Below are positions 1-5,169 of a stretch of 5,169 nt of DNA, one piece after another. The DNA comes from Nanobdellota archaeon (lineage in GTDB: Archaea > Nanobdellota > Nanobdellia > Woesearchaeales > JAHJBD01). The notes below the pieces were generated by a model. That model worked only from the letters and a program-made list of their open reading frames with translations. It searched no databases and was not told the DNA's origin. The position numbers were made by a program, and so were the translations under genes. Position 1 is the first letter of the stretch. The number at the start of each line of letters is the position of its first letter. Where the stretch lies: contig JAHJBD010000071.1 of the NCBI GenBank assembly GCA_018813725.1, positions 1 through 5,169 on the forward strand, given 5' to 3'.

Positions 1-4
1 ATAT

Positions 5-12
5 TATATAAA
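5..12 (-). promoter_or_regulatory. Candidate TATA box for a gene beyond the left edge
   Basis: TTTATATA on the minus strand begins 3 nt after the TAG stop of the last operon gene. If the 24-nt TATA-to-start spacing seen elsewhere holds, a leaderless start would lie about 19 nt beyond the left edge. No CGAAA BRE precedes it, and the region is simply AT-rich, so this is a weak call. Confidence 0.3.
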
Positions 13-14
13 TT

Positions 15-617
15 CTAGAAAGGATACCTTAAAATCAGCCTGATCAACCATATTCCAACTGCTGCAGCCAGCGGAACAATCACATTATCATCAATCTTCT
101 TGCCTTTGTGTTCCATATTAAAGCCTTCTAAGAACATACCCAATACTGCGCCAATACCTGCTTCAAAGGGATCTCCTAAGATAATGTAGGCTGCAATAAA
201 TGCCATGATCGCTCCTGCAACAGAGCCTTCTAAGAATTTCTTGCTGTTAAAAGGGTGCTTGATCGAGCCAAACCTGCCAACAATGTGGGAGATTGAATCT
301 CCAAAAGCAAGTATCAGAATAGATGCTACAGCGATGTCCAACGGGAAAAGTATCACAACTAATGCAGTTCCGAGAAGATAAAATAAAGCACCTTTTCCTG
401 GAAATTTTTCAAGGTCTTCTTCTCTTTCAAAGTATCTTAAGAATGAATAGACCATAGGTATACGCTCATGCTTGCACCTTATACAGATAAACCAGCCTAT
501 CAGGTAAAGAATAACAACTGAAACCTTGTTTAATATTTGAATATATACGAGAAAAGCAAGTATCACTCCTGACAAAAGATGGATGATCTGTCTTCTTACT
601 TCAAGCGGGCTTATCAT
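15..617 (-). CDS. Dolichol kinase / CTP-dependent polyprenol kinase family integral membrane protein
   Basis: A 200-residue, strongly hydrophobic protein with about six or seven membrane segments. Its motifs are those of the SEC59 / phosphatidate cytidylyltransferase-like superfamily (dolichol kinase, phytol kinase, yeast Dgk1): E-x-R-R-x-x-x-H near the N-terminus (6-13), P-G-K-G-A (73-77), G-D-S-x-x-x-x-x-G-R-x-G with K-H-P (106-122), K-F-L-E-G-S (127-132) and D-D-N-x-x-x-P (176-182). Family members transfer phosphate from CTP to a lipid alcohol at the membrane; the likely substrate here is dolichol or another polyprenol, which I infer rather than see. The start is ATG 617: it overlaps the upstream TGA as ATGA, has a GGTGG ribosome-binding site 8 nt before it, and gives the family's usual N-terminus. 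The open frame continues upstream to 809, but that part only shadows the preceding gene. It is the last gene of the operon. Family assignment is firm; substrate is not. Confidence 0.86.
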   Translation of the reverse strand: MISPLEVRRQIIHLLSGVILAFLVYIQILNKVSVVILYLIGWFICIRCKHERIPMVYSFLRYFEREEDLEKFPGKGALFYLLGTALVVILFPLDIAVASILILAFGDSISHIVGRFGSIKHPFNSKKFLEGSVAGAIMAFIAAYIILGDPFEAGIGAVLGMFLEGFNMEHKGKKIDDNVIVPLAAAVGIWLIRLILRYPF

Positions 618-1081
618 TTGATTATCCACCTGAAGATTCCAGAACCTGAAAGAGTTACTGCTGTAACAATTATACCAGCGACAATTACGCCTAATATGCA
701 AGCGACCAAGAATTCTCTTTTTTTCAGACCGATAAGATAAGCAGCCAAAGCTCCAGTGTATACGCCTGATCCAGGAAGTGGGATTGCGATAAATATGGCT
801 ACTGCCCATTTGCCGTATTTTTCAACAGCGCCTTTGATCCTTTTTTGAGTATGTTCTACATATTTATTGTAGCATCTGTTTATCAGCTTGATCTTGGTTA
901 CTATCCTGATGATTAGATCTAGGAAAATGTATAACACCAGACCCAAGATGATATTTACTGTAACAGCGAGAATAGATACAAAGATCCAGTCCATACCTGA
1001 GAGTATACCAAAAGGTATGCTTGCTCTAAGTTCAAGAGCTGGTGTTAGTGTCAGGAGAATAAGTGTAATTATTGGGTTCAT
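614..1081 (-). CDS. Small multi-drug export family (Sm_multidrug_ex, COG2426-type) DedA-like membrane protein
   Basis: A 155-residue integral membrane protein matching the family named 'small multi-drug export protein' (PF06695). Two short, probably re-entrant motifs carry the signature: T-P-x-L-E-L-R-A-S-I-P-F-G at 13-25 and I-P-L-P-G-S-G-V-Y-T-G-A at 100-111. Hydrophobic helices lie around 33-58, 92-117 and 124-145. A basic amphipathic linker (about 59-91) separates the halves. Despite the name, transport of drugs is not well supported for the family. The paired proline/glycine re-entrant hairpins resemble those of DedA proteins, some of which flip polyprenyl phosphates across membranes. 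ATG 1081 overlaps the upstream gene's TGA by 4 nt and has an AAGGAGG site 7 nt upstream. Its placement between a sugar nucleotidyltransferase and a polyprenol kinase suggests a lipid-carrier role (inference). Confidence 0.85.
   Translation of the reverse strand: MNPIITLILLTLTPALELRASIPFGILSGMDWIFVSILAVTVNIILGLVLYIFLDLIIRIVTKIKLINRCYNKYVEHTQKRIKGAVEKYGKWAVAIFIAIPLPGSGVYTGALAAYLIGLKKREFLVACILGVIVAGIIVTAVTLSGSGIFRWIIK
626..631 (-). promoter_or_regulatory. Shine-Dalgarno-like site of the dolichol kinase family gene
   Basis: AGGTGG on the minus strand, 8 nt before ATG 617, within the last codons of the upstream gene. AGGTG pairs with the archaeal 16S 3' end, and the site selects ATG 617 over the longer open frame reaching 809. 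Confidence 0.6.
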
Positions 1082-2067
1082 TCCACGTCCTCCTTTATAT
1101 CTATGCCAGATATTTTTGTGCCAGGCCAGATCTTAACTCCTGTAGTGATATTTACTTTTTCAAGTGTGCAATCATCACCGATTACTGCACCTAGCTTGCC
1201 TGCTTTTCTAGGTATTTTTTTTACTATCGATGTTGCATTTTCATTTGAGTGGATAGTGCCTTGGAAGGTTACATTGTCGCCCAGGATAGAATCTTTTACC
1301 ACAGAGCCAGGTCTTACGAGGGTGTTATCCATGATAATTGAGTTTTCCACAACTCCATCAATCTTGCAGTTATTGCCTATTGCATTGCCTTTTATCCCAA
1401 GCAGATCCTTGAACTTAAACAAGTCCCATGGATAGCCAATAGGGGTCCACTGCGTGGCTTTTACATAGAATATGTCTTCCTTTCTTGCTAGTTCACGGAT
1501 GGCGTCAGTGATCTCAAATTCGCCTCTTTTTGATTTCCTTAGATTTTCGATAAATGGGAATATCTTCTCGTCAAGCACATACAATGCGCAGTTTGCAAGG
1601 TTTGAAAAAAACATCTGAGGTTTTTCAACAATGTTTTTGACTTTTTTTCCGATAAGCTCTAAGACACCAAAATTTTCAGGATTGTCTACCTCTTTTGCAA
1701 GGACACAGTAATTATGTTTTATGCAATTTTGGATATCTTGTTTTGAGTAAAGGTCGTCGCCCATCAGAAGTATGAATCTTTCTTGTATAAGGTCTTTTGC
1801 CTGGAGCAATGCATGTCCTGTACCTAAAGGCTCTGGCTGGTCCACATAGGTTAGCTTGATACCCTGATAGCTGTCTTTAAAATAGTCAATGATCATATCT
1901 TTCTTATAGTTGACAATAAGGATAACCTCATCAACTAACCCTGTCAGCTGGTCAAGATTGTATTCCAGCAAGGTCTTTCCTGCAACTTTAAGCAAAGGTT
2001 TTGGTTTAGTGACTGTCAAAGGATAGGTCCTAGTCGACTTTCCTGCTGCGAGTATTACTGCTTTCAT
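1078..2067 (-). CDS. Sugar-1-phosphate nucleotidyltransferase with C-terminal hexapeptide beta-helix (ST0452/GlmU-like)
   Basis: A 329-residue cytosolic enzyme that would couple an NTP with a sugar-1-phosphate to make an NDP-sugar for glycan assembly. The N-terminal NTP_transferase domain (1 to about 222) has the nucleotide loop L-A-A-G-K-S-T-R (6-13) with K-P-K-P-L (21-25), P-L-G-T-G-H-A (80-86), metal-binding G-D-D (103-105), F-G-V (133-135), E-K-P (148-150), G-E-F-E-I-T-D-A (182-189) and W-T-P-I-G-Y-P-W-D (207-215). From about 228 to 321 there are hexapeptide-like turns, ending in a K-L-G-x-x-I-G-D (291-298) and P-G (315-316) pattern typical of archaeal ST0452/MJ1101-type proteins. Acetyltransferase residues are not evident, so a second activity cannot be claimed. 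The sugar and base (dTDP, UDP or GDP) cannot be read from sequence. It starts at ATG 2067, overlapping the CCA gene's TGA. No Shine-Dalgarno site is visible there, so translation is probably coupled. Confidence 0.88.
   Translation of the reverse strand: MKAVILAAGKSTRTYPLTVTKPKPLLKVAGKTLLEYNLDQLTGLVDEVILIVNYKKDMIIDYFKDSYQGIKLTYVDQPEPLGTGHALLQAKDLIQERFILLMGDDLYSKQDIQNCIKHNYCVLAKEVDNPENFGVLELIGKKVKNIVEKPQMFFSNLANCALYVLDEKIFPFIENLRKSKRGEFEITDAIRELARKEDIFYVKATQWTPIGYPWDLFKFKDLLGIKGNAIGNNCKIDGVVENSIIMDNTLVRPGSVVKDSILGDNVTFQGTIHSNENATSIVKKIPRKAGKLGAVIGDDCTLEKVNITTGVKIWPGTKISGIDIKEDVE
1089..1095 (-). promoter_or_regulatory. Shine-Dalgarno site of the Sm_multidrug_ex gene
   Basis: AAGGAGG on the minus strand, 7 nt before ATG 1081, lying inside the end of the nucleotidyltransferase coding region. 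It supports this start and shows that the organism uses leadered, SD-dependent initiation for internal operon genes, unlike the leaderless first genes. Confidence 0.75.
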
Positions 2068-3296
2068 CTTATCGAGATAGTGCGTTCTTTGACATAACTG
2101 TCTTTGATCTTGTCATTTACAAGATCTTGTGCTGTAAGGTACTTTCTCTCATCTTTGGCATAGGTCACGTTTCCTTTTGTAAAGGTGTTCTTGTGCTTTT
2201 TTTTGAAGTCCTTAACAAATGCCGTAGCAGAAATCGGGGGGCCTTGATGTATTATGGTTGCTGGCTTAATCTCTTTTTTTGTGATAATGTAAAGTATTGA
2301 ATCGCTTCCTGTAAAGACAAGACCTTTGTCCAGCACCTTAAAATCATGCCTGGATAGATGGTAGTCAAGGAAGGATAGTACCTTTAAGAGTTTGCAGCCA
2401 ACAACATCCTGTTTTCCTTCAAGGTTCTTAACATGAAGGACTATCAGATCATTGTTCTTTGCTTTTTTCTCGAGGTCTTGAGCTGTTGTGTCTTTCTTGA
2501 TAAAAAAATCTAAAGATGGCTTTTTGAGAAACTCTCTTGCCTTGCTGATAAATTGATCATAGATCTCATGGCTGATCGCTGCTGCTGCATTCCTTCCAGC
2601 TTGGACAGGGTCGATGATGACGATAGGAGATAAGAGCTTGCTTTTATTGAGTTCAAGCATCACATTTTTTCCTTTGTGATATTTTTCAATATCAATTATT
2701 GGCTTTTTCTCCCATTTGGATGCTGCTTTGATAAGCTTTTGGAACGAGCCGTAATAGATCGTCAGTATCTCGCAGACATATCCTGAAAATCCGCTGATGT
2801 ATGATTCAGCGCCGTATATGTTACCAGCTTTGCAGAATGCTTTGGTCAGCCTGATCTGGTCTTTTATCTTTGGATATCTGTTGACCCACTTTGCGTGCAA
2901 TGGTGAGATGTCAGTGATATTCTTTGCCTGGTCTGCCTTTTTTATGTTAAGTATAGGGATGATCTCATAAGTAAAACCATCTATCTTAACCTGGAAATAG
3001 TCTCTTGAACCGTGGAGCCTTTGAAGTTTAGGGTATGCTTTTTTCAATTGTTTTTCAAGTAGGTCTGAGAGCTTATCGCTCTTTGTGCTGTACTTTGCAT
3101 AGTCAAACATCACAAAGATGTCAGCGTCATGAGCGTCTTTAAGCCAGGTGTCTTTTGCTGCAGACCCGCCGATAACTGCTATTACTTCCTTGAAGCTGAT
3201 CTTTCTTAGAAATTCATCTACACGTTTCTTTGCAGTCAGCCTGTCAGCTGCTGAAGGTTTTACGAGTTCTAGCGCTTGTGCTAATACTTTCTTCAT
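2064..3296 (-). CDS. cca: CCA tRNA nucleotidyltransferase, archaeal class I
   Basis: A 410-residue enzyme that builds or repairs the 3'-CCA end of tRNAs from CTP and ATP without a nucleic-acid template; archaeal homologues are about 430-450 residues, so this one is slightly short but complete. The catalytic loop reads G-G-S-A-A-K-D-T-W (43-51) followed by D-A-D-I-F-V (57-62), giving carboxylates D57 and D59. The third position, in Y-E-I-I-P (110-114), is E111, where the Archaeoglobus enzyme has an aspartate. The central domain has D-I-S-P-L-H (about 129-134), Y-G-A-E, the G-F-S-G-Y-V-C-E stretch and D-P-V-Q-A-G-R-N-A-A-A-A, all hallmarks of the archaeal family. ATG 3296 lies exactly one leaderless distance from a BRE/TATA element, so this gene heads the operon and its mRNA probably has no 5' leader. 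Confidence 0.95.
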   Translation of the reverse strand: MKKVLAQALELVKPSAADRLTAKKRVDEFLRKISFKEVIAVIGGSAAKDTWLKDAHDADIFVMFDYAKYSTKSDKLSDLLEKQLKKAYPKLQRLHGSRDYFQVKIDGFTYEIIPILNIKKADQAKNITDISPLHAKWVNRYPKIKDQIRLTKAFCKAGNIYGAESYISGFSGYVCEILTIYYGSFQKLIKAASKWEKKPIIDIEKYHKGKNVMLELNKSKLLSPIVIIDPVQAGRNAAAAISHEIYDQFISKAREFLKKPSLDFFIKKDTTAQDLEKKAKNNDLIVLHVKNLEGKQDVVGCKLLKVLSFLDYHLSRHDFKVLDKGLVFTGSDSILYIITKKEIKPATIIHQGPPISATAFVKDFKKKHKNTFTKGNVTYAKDERKYLTAQDLVNDKIKDSYVKERTISIR

Positions 3297-3319
3297 TTTA
3301 TTAAAAATGCTTTAGTTAG

Positions 3320-3334
3320 TTTAAAAAGGTTTCG
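3320..3334 (-). promoter_or_regulatory. BRE/TATA promoter of the cca-led four-gene operon
   Basis: On the minus strand CGAAACC (3334-3328) is directly followed by TTTTTAAA (3327-3320), a slightly degenerate TATA box. It is 24 nt from ATG 3296, exactly the spacing of the other two promoters here, so the operon mRNA should start at or next to the ATG. The TAGTAACAAAA block found upstream of the other two promoters is absent. Confidence 0.75.
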
Positions 3335-3431
3335 TCATACGGGCAGTATTTACCAACTGCAGAAAAGGCCAGACTTAATTGAGAAGAGATTAAAACACAA
3401 TGTTCAAAGGGATTGATATGCTTAGAAGGCT

Positions 3432-4448
3432 TTAGATAGTCGCACTGACAATATACAGTGCCTGGCTCCAACCCAATGGAGAATTTTCATTGTGTTTTGC
3501 TGTGCCTGCGTAATAAAGCTCAGGCATCTCGCCTTTTTGGTTCATGGCTTCTAAGGTTTTCCTCATATAATGAGCATACTTTTTAGGATTATTCAGATGC
3601 TTGTAGATTATTGCCAGCCACGGAAATCCTTTTGTCCATTCTGCTTCACTGCCGTTGCTGTAGTACCTATCGCCGATATATCTGATAACTCCTTTTTGCC
3701 TTACGAGGTTAGTTTCAATGTTTTTTACTATCTGCAAAGCAGTCTTCTTATCTACGATATCATAGGGATAGATCAATGATAATAGTGCAAGGTCAACTGG
3801 TTTAGATTCAGATTCGTTTGGAAGAAGCCATGATAATGTAGCTTCACCTTTTTTTATAAGTATAGGGTCAACATCAACAATCTTTGAGATATTTTTTAGT
3901 CCAGCTACACAGGCACCGACAGAAGAAGCGTGGATCTCTTCACTTTCCTCCCACATGCCATTGTCTTTATCATGCCAATATTCTATGCTTTCAAGGTAAT
4001 CCACAAGCTTGATTATGGCTTTCAGGTCAGACTGATCACGGATAATCTTGTAGCCTTTTAACTCTAGGTCTCCTATCTTGAATAAGAGTGCGCCTATGGC
4101 ATCATTCTGTTTGTTGCCCCATTCGTCGTAATATTCTTCCATTGTGAAAGGATCATAACGGGCATGGATATATTGGAAGTGATATTTTGGCTTTTCTTTG
4201 ATAGCCCAGTCTACTTTGTATTCATGCTTCTTAAGTATATCGAGAAGAGCCCAATAAGCTTTTTTCAATCTTTTTGTGCTCTTTGTGGCTTCAAAACCAA
4301 GGCTCTCGTAGATACAGTCTCTGATCCAAGCAGCATTGTAACCAGTCTTTACAGTAGGTTTGGAAGCTGAGAATAGGCCGTTTGAATACTGCAGGTTCTT
4401 CAGTATTTTCACTGAATTAGATAGTATTGCTTCTGATATTGGTCCCAC
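3432..4448 (-). CDS. GH15-family glycoside hydrolase (glucoamylase/trehalase-like), catalytic barrel only
   Basis: A 338-residue protein with the motif series of the GH15 (alpha/alpha)6 barrel: G-L-F-S-A-S (24-29), W-I-R-D (41-44), W-G-N-K-Q-N-D-A-I-G (110-119), G-M-W-E-E (164-168) with E167 the likely general acid, E-A-E-W-T-K-G-F-P-W (268-277), M-P-E-L (308-311) with E310 the likely base, and S-P-L-G-W-S-Q-A (323-330). The family releases glucose from alpha-glucans; some archaeal members cleave trehalose, and the phosphorylase-kinase alpha subunit is related, so the substrate is open. The N-terminal beta-sandwich domain common in prokaryotic glucoamylases is absent, and there is no signal peptide, pointing to an intracellular role. 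GTG 4448 is chosen because it sits 24 nt from the TATA edge, the same as two neighbours. An in-frame ATG at 4502 lies upstream of the promoter and TTG 4451 is a near alternative. It is a single gene with its own promoter. Confidence 0.87.
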   Translation of the reverse strand: MGPISEAILSNSVKILKNLQYSNGLFSASKPTVKTGYNAAWIRDCIYESLGFEATKSTKRLKKAYWALLDILKKHEYKVDWAIKEKPKYHFQYIHARYDPFTMEEYYDEWGNKQNDAIGALLFKIGDLELKGYKIIRDQSDLKAIIKLVDYLESIEYWHDKDNGMWEESEEIHASSVGACVAGLKNISKIVDVDPILIKKGEATLSWLLPNESESKPVDLALLSLIYPYDIVDKKTALQIVKNIETNLVRQKGVIRYIGDRYYSNGSEAEWTKGFPWLAIIYKHLNNPKKYAHYMRKTLEAMNQKGEMPELYYAGTAKHNENSPLGWSQALYIVSATI

Positions 4449-4469
4449 CAAGAAGAATATATATATTCT

Positions 4470-4498
4470 AGTATATAAATGTTTCGGTTTTGTTACTA
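4470..4498 (-). promoter_or_regulatory. Archaeal BRE/TATA promoter of the GH15 gene
   Basis: Same layout as the element at 5119-5147: TAGTAACAAAA (4498-4488), CGAAA (4486-4482), ATTTATATACT (4480-4470), with TTTATATA at 4479-4472. The box centre is about 27 nt upstream of GTG 4448. The promoter lies inside an in-frame upstream extension of the coding frame, which shows that the extension is not translated from this transcript. Confidence 0.85.
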
Positions 4499-4551
4499 CC
4501 ATAGGATAGTTAATATTATGGTAACTGTCTGGAAAATGAATCTAAGAATAA

Positions 4552-5097
4552 CTAACAATACTTTTCTATAAGCTCTGCAAGAATAACCTTTTTTCTTGGG
4601 TTTCCAGACCTGATATCTGCCGGTTTTCCAGCAAGCCAACTTGCAGTGTGATGAGCCATGCTAACTAACATGATCCTCCTATCAAGATTTCCCCCTTTAT
4701 ATATATGGATATTGCCTGGTCCGACCACATCCTCAAGCACAGTCGCTATAAATTCAAGCTGTTTTGGCTTGAGTTCACCATCTATGCATACTGAGATATC
4801 CTTATCAACGGGCACCCCATAAACCAGACTTGCAAGGACAATACCAGGAGTTTTTACAGGGCCAACAATTTGGTTATGGTCCTGGTTGTATTCTAAAAAA
4901 GTGTAATGCCTTGAGACTAATTCATCAGGCAAAGTAGCTGGTGTTTGCTTTCTTTTGGGAAACAGCTGCCCAGTCTCGACTATCTCAGAGTCCAAACAGG
5001 AAAAAACAGCTGCATAGATTACAGGAAACTGCCCGTTCCCCCATTCATCCATGGCTACACATCTGTATTGAACATCCTTTGATTGAACGGTTGCCAT
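4552..5097 (-). CDS. Uncharacterised protein with RNase HII-like acidic motifs (possible RNase H-fold nuclease)
   Basis: A 181-residue soluble protein that I cannot assign firmly. Its motif order recalls archaeal RNase HII: M-D-E-W-G-N-G (16-22, compare D-E-A-G-R-G) followed by hydrophobic P-V-I-Y-A-A-V (25-31), then C-I-D-G (104-107, compare V-D-G), then D139 in G-G-N-L-D-R-R followed by a helix S-M-A-H-H-T-A-S-W-L-A (146-156, compare the A-A-S-I-x-A-K helix). D17, E18, D106 and D139 would be the metal ligands, with spacings (89 and 33) close to those of known RNase HII. The G-R-G arginine is replaced by asparagine. A DUF3800-type RNase H-like protein is the main alternative. ATG 5097 is used because it is at the leaderless distance from TATA. 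The open frame runs further right only through the promoter and into adapter sequence. The RNase H reading is inference; that the gene is real and complete is well supported. Confidence 0.6.
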   Translation of the reverse strand: MATVQSKDVQYRCVAMDEWGNGQFPVIYAAVFSCLDSEIVETGQLFPKRKQTPATLPDELVSRHYTFLEYNQDHNQIVGPVKTPGIVLASLVYGVPVDKDISVCIDGELKPKQLEFIATVLEDVVGPGNIHIYKGGNLDRRIMLVSMAHHTASWLAGKPADIRSGNPRKKVILAELIEKYC

Positions 5098-5118
5098 ATG
5101 AACAATATTGGAATATTC

Positions 5119-5147
5119 AGTATATAAATCTTTCGCTTTTGTTACTA
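5119..5147 (-). promoter_or_regulatory. Archaeal BRE/TATA promoter of the RNase HII-like gene
   Basis: Read on the minus strand: a TAGTAACAAAA block (5147-5137), one base, the BRE core CGAAA (5135-5131), one base, then ATTTATATACT (5129-5119), containing a perfect TTTATATA box at 5128-5121. The box centre is about 27 nt upstream of ATG 5097, the distance from TATA to transcription start in archaea, so the transcript is predicted to be leaderless. 27 of 29 positions match the promoter at 4470-4498. Confidence 0.85.
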
Positions 5148-5151
5148 TACT

Positions 5152-5169
5152 AGATCGGAAGAGCACACG
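5152..5169. other. Illumina TruSeq adapter remnant (assembly artefact)
   Basis: The last 18 bases, AGATCGGAAGAGCACACG, are the start of the standard Illumina TruSeq read adapter. They are not genomic. In the minus-strand frame of the last gene they translate to a false N-terminal L-F-R-S, so any gene model starting at 5166 is artefactual. Confidence 0.97.

Noticed and set aside
618..809. N-terminal extension of the dolichol kinase frame up to 809, with an Arg/Trp/Ser-rich sequence.
   Set aside because: It overlaps the Sm_multidrug_ex gene in another frame, has odd composition, and the ATGA overlap plus SD-like site mark ATG 617 as the start.
888..1435. Plus-strand open frames at 888-1136 and 1103-1435.
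   Set aside because: They are antisense to well-supported minus-strand genes, have no promoter or ribosome-binding site, and show no recognisable motifs.
3297..3431. The 135-nt gap between the GH15 and cca genes as a site for a tRNA, C/D-box RNA or terminator.
   Set aside because: No T-loop, C/D box or stable hairpin could be seen. T-rich stretches are short (TTTT), and only the promoter at 3320-3334 is supported.
3570..4370. Plus-strand open frames at 3570-3779 and 4164-4370.
   Set aside because: Both are antisense to the GH15 gene, whose family motifs are clear. Their Phe/Cys/Ser-rich content is typical of antisense shadows.
4449..5151. The frames just upstream of the GH15 and RNase HII-like genes translate to similar peptides (V-T-K-P-K-H-L-Y-T and V-T-K-A-K-D-L-Y-T), suggesting a shared N-terminal sorting signal.
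   Set aside because: Both stretches are the 29-nt BRE/TATA promoter read in the same frame. They lie upstream of the predicted transcription starts, so the likeness is DNA-level promoter conservation, not protein.
4941..5153. Plus-strand open frame antisense to the last gene.
   Set aside because: It runs across the opposing promoter and into the adapter junction and has no upstream signals.

Overview
The window looks like one end of an assembled contig from an archaeon with a compact genome, possibly a DPANN lineage such as Woesearchaeota or Pacearchaeota. The archaeal call rests on a class I (archaeal-type) CCA-adding enzyme, textbook BRE+TATA promoters (CGAAA followed by TTTATATA) sitting exactly one leaderless distance from start codons, a SEC59-like polyprenol kinase, and an ST0452/MJ1101-like sugar-1-phosphate nucleotidyltransferase. 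The DPANN guess is inference only. The last 18 bases (5152-5169) are Illumina TruSeq adapter, so real genomic sequence ends near 5151.

All six genes lie on the minus strand, so transcription runs from right to left. From the right: (1) 5097-4552, a 181-residue protein I do not firmly recognise, whose acidic motifs resemble a divergent RNase HII / RNase H-fold enzyme. (2) 4448-3432, a compact GH15 (glucoamylase/trehalase-type) catalytic barrel. Each of these two has its own promoter, and the two promoters share a 29-nt element (27 of 29 identical) that extends upstream of the BRE. (3) 3296-15, a four-gene operon with its own BRE/TATA: CCA-adding enzyme, sugar nucleotidyltransferase, a small DedA-like 'Sm_multidrug_ex' membrane protein, and a dolichol-kinase-family CTP-dependent lipid kinase. 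Its members overlap by 4 nt (ATGA) at all three junctions.

Functionally, the last three operon genes fit a lipid-carrier/glycoconjugate theme: activated sugar supply, a possible lipid-phosphate translocase, and polyprenol phosphorylation. They are co-transcribed with the tRNA-maturation gene. The GH15 enzyme has no signal peptide and probably acts on an intracellular alpha-glucan or trehalose. All three promoter-led genes have the start codon at the same distance from TATA, implying leaderless mRNAs. Two of the three internal operon genes carry Shine-Dalgarno-like sites instead. This fixes two gene starts (GTG at 4448, ATG at 5097) that a longest-ORF approach would place too far upstream, inside or beyond the promoters.

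There are no RNA genes, insertion sequences, CRISPR arrays or long repeats that I can see. The intergenic gaps (3297-3431, 4449-4551, 5098-5151) hold promoters and otherwise nothing recognisable.
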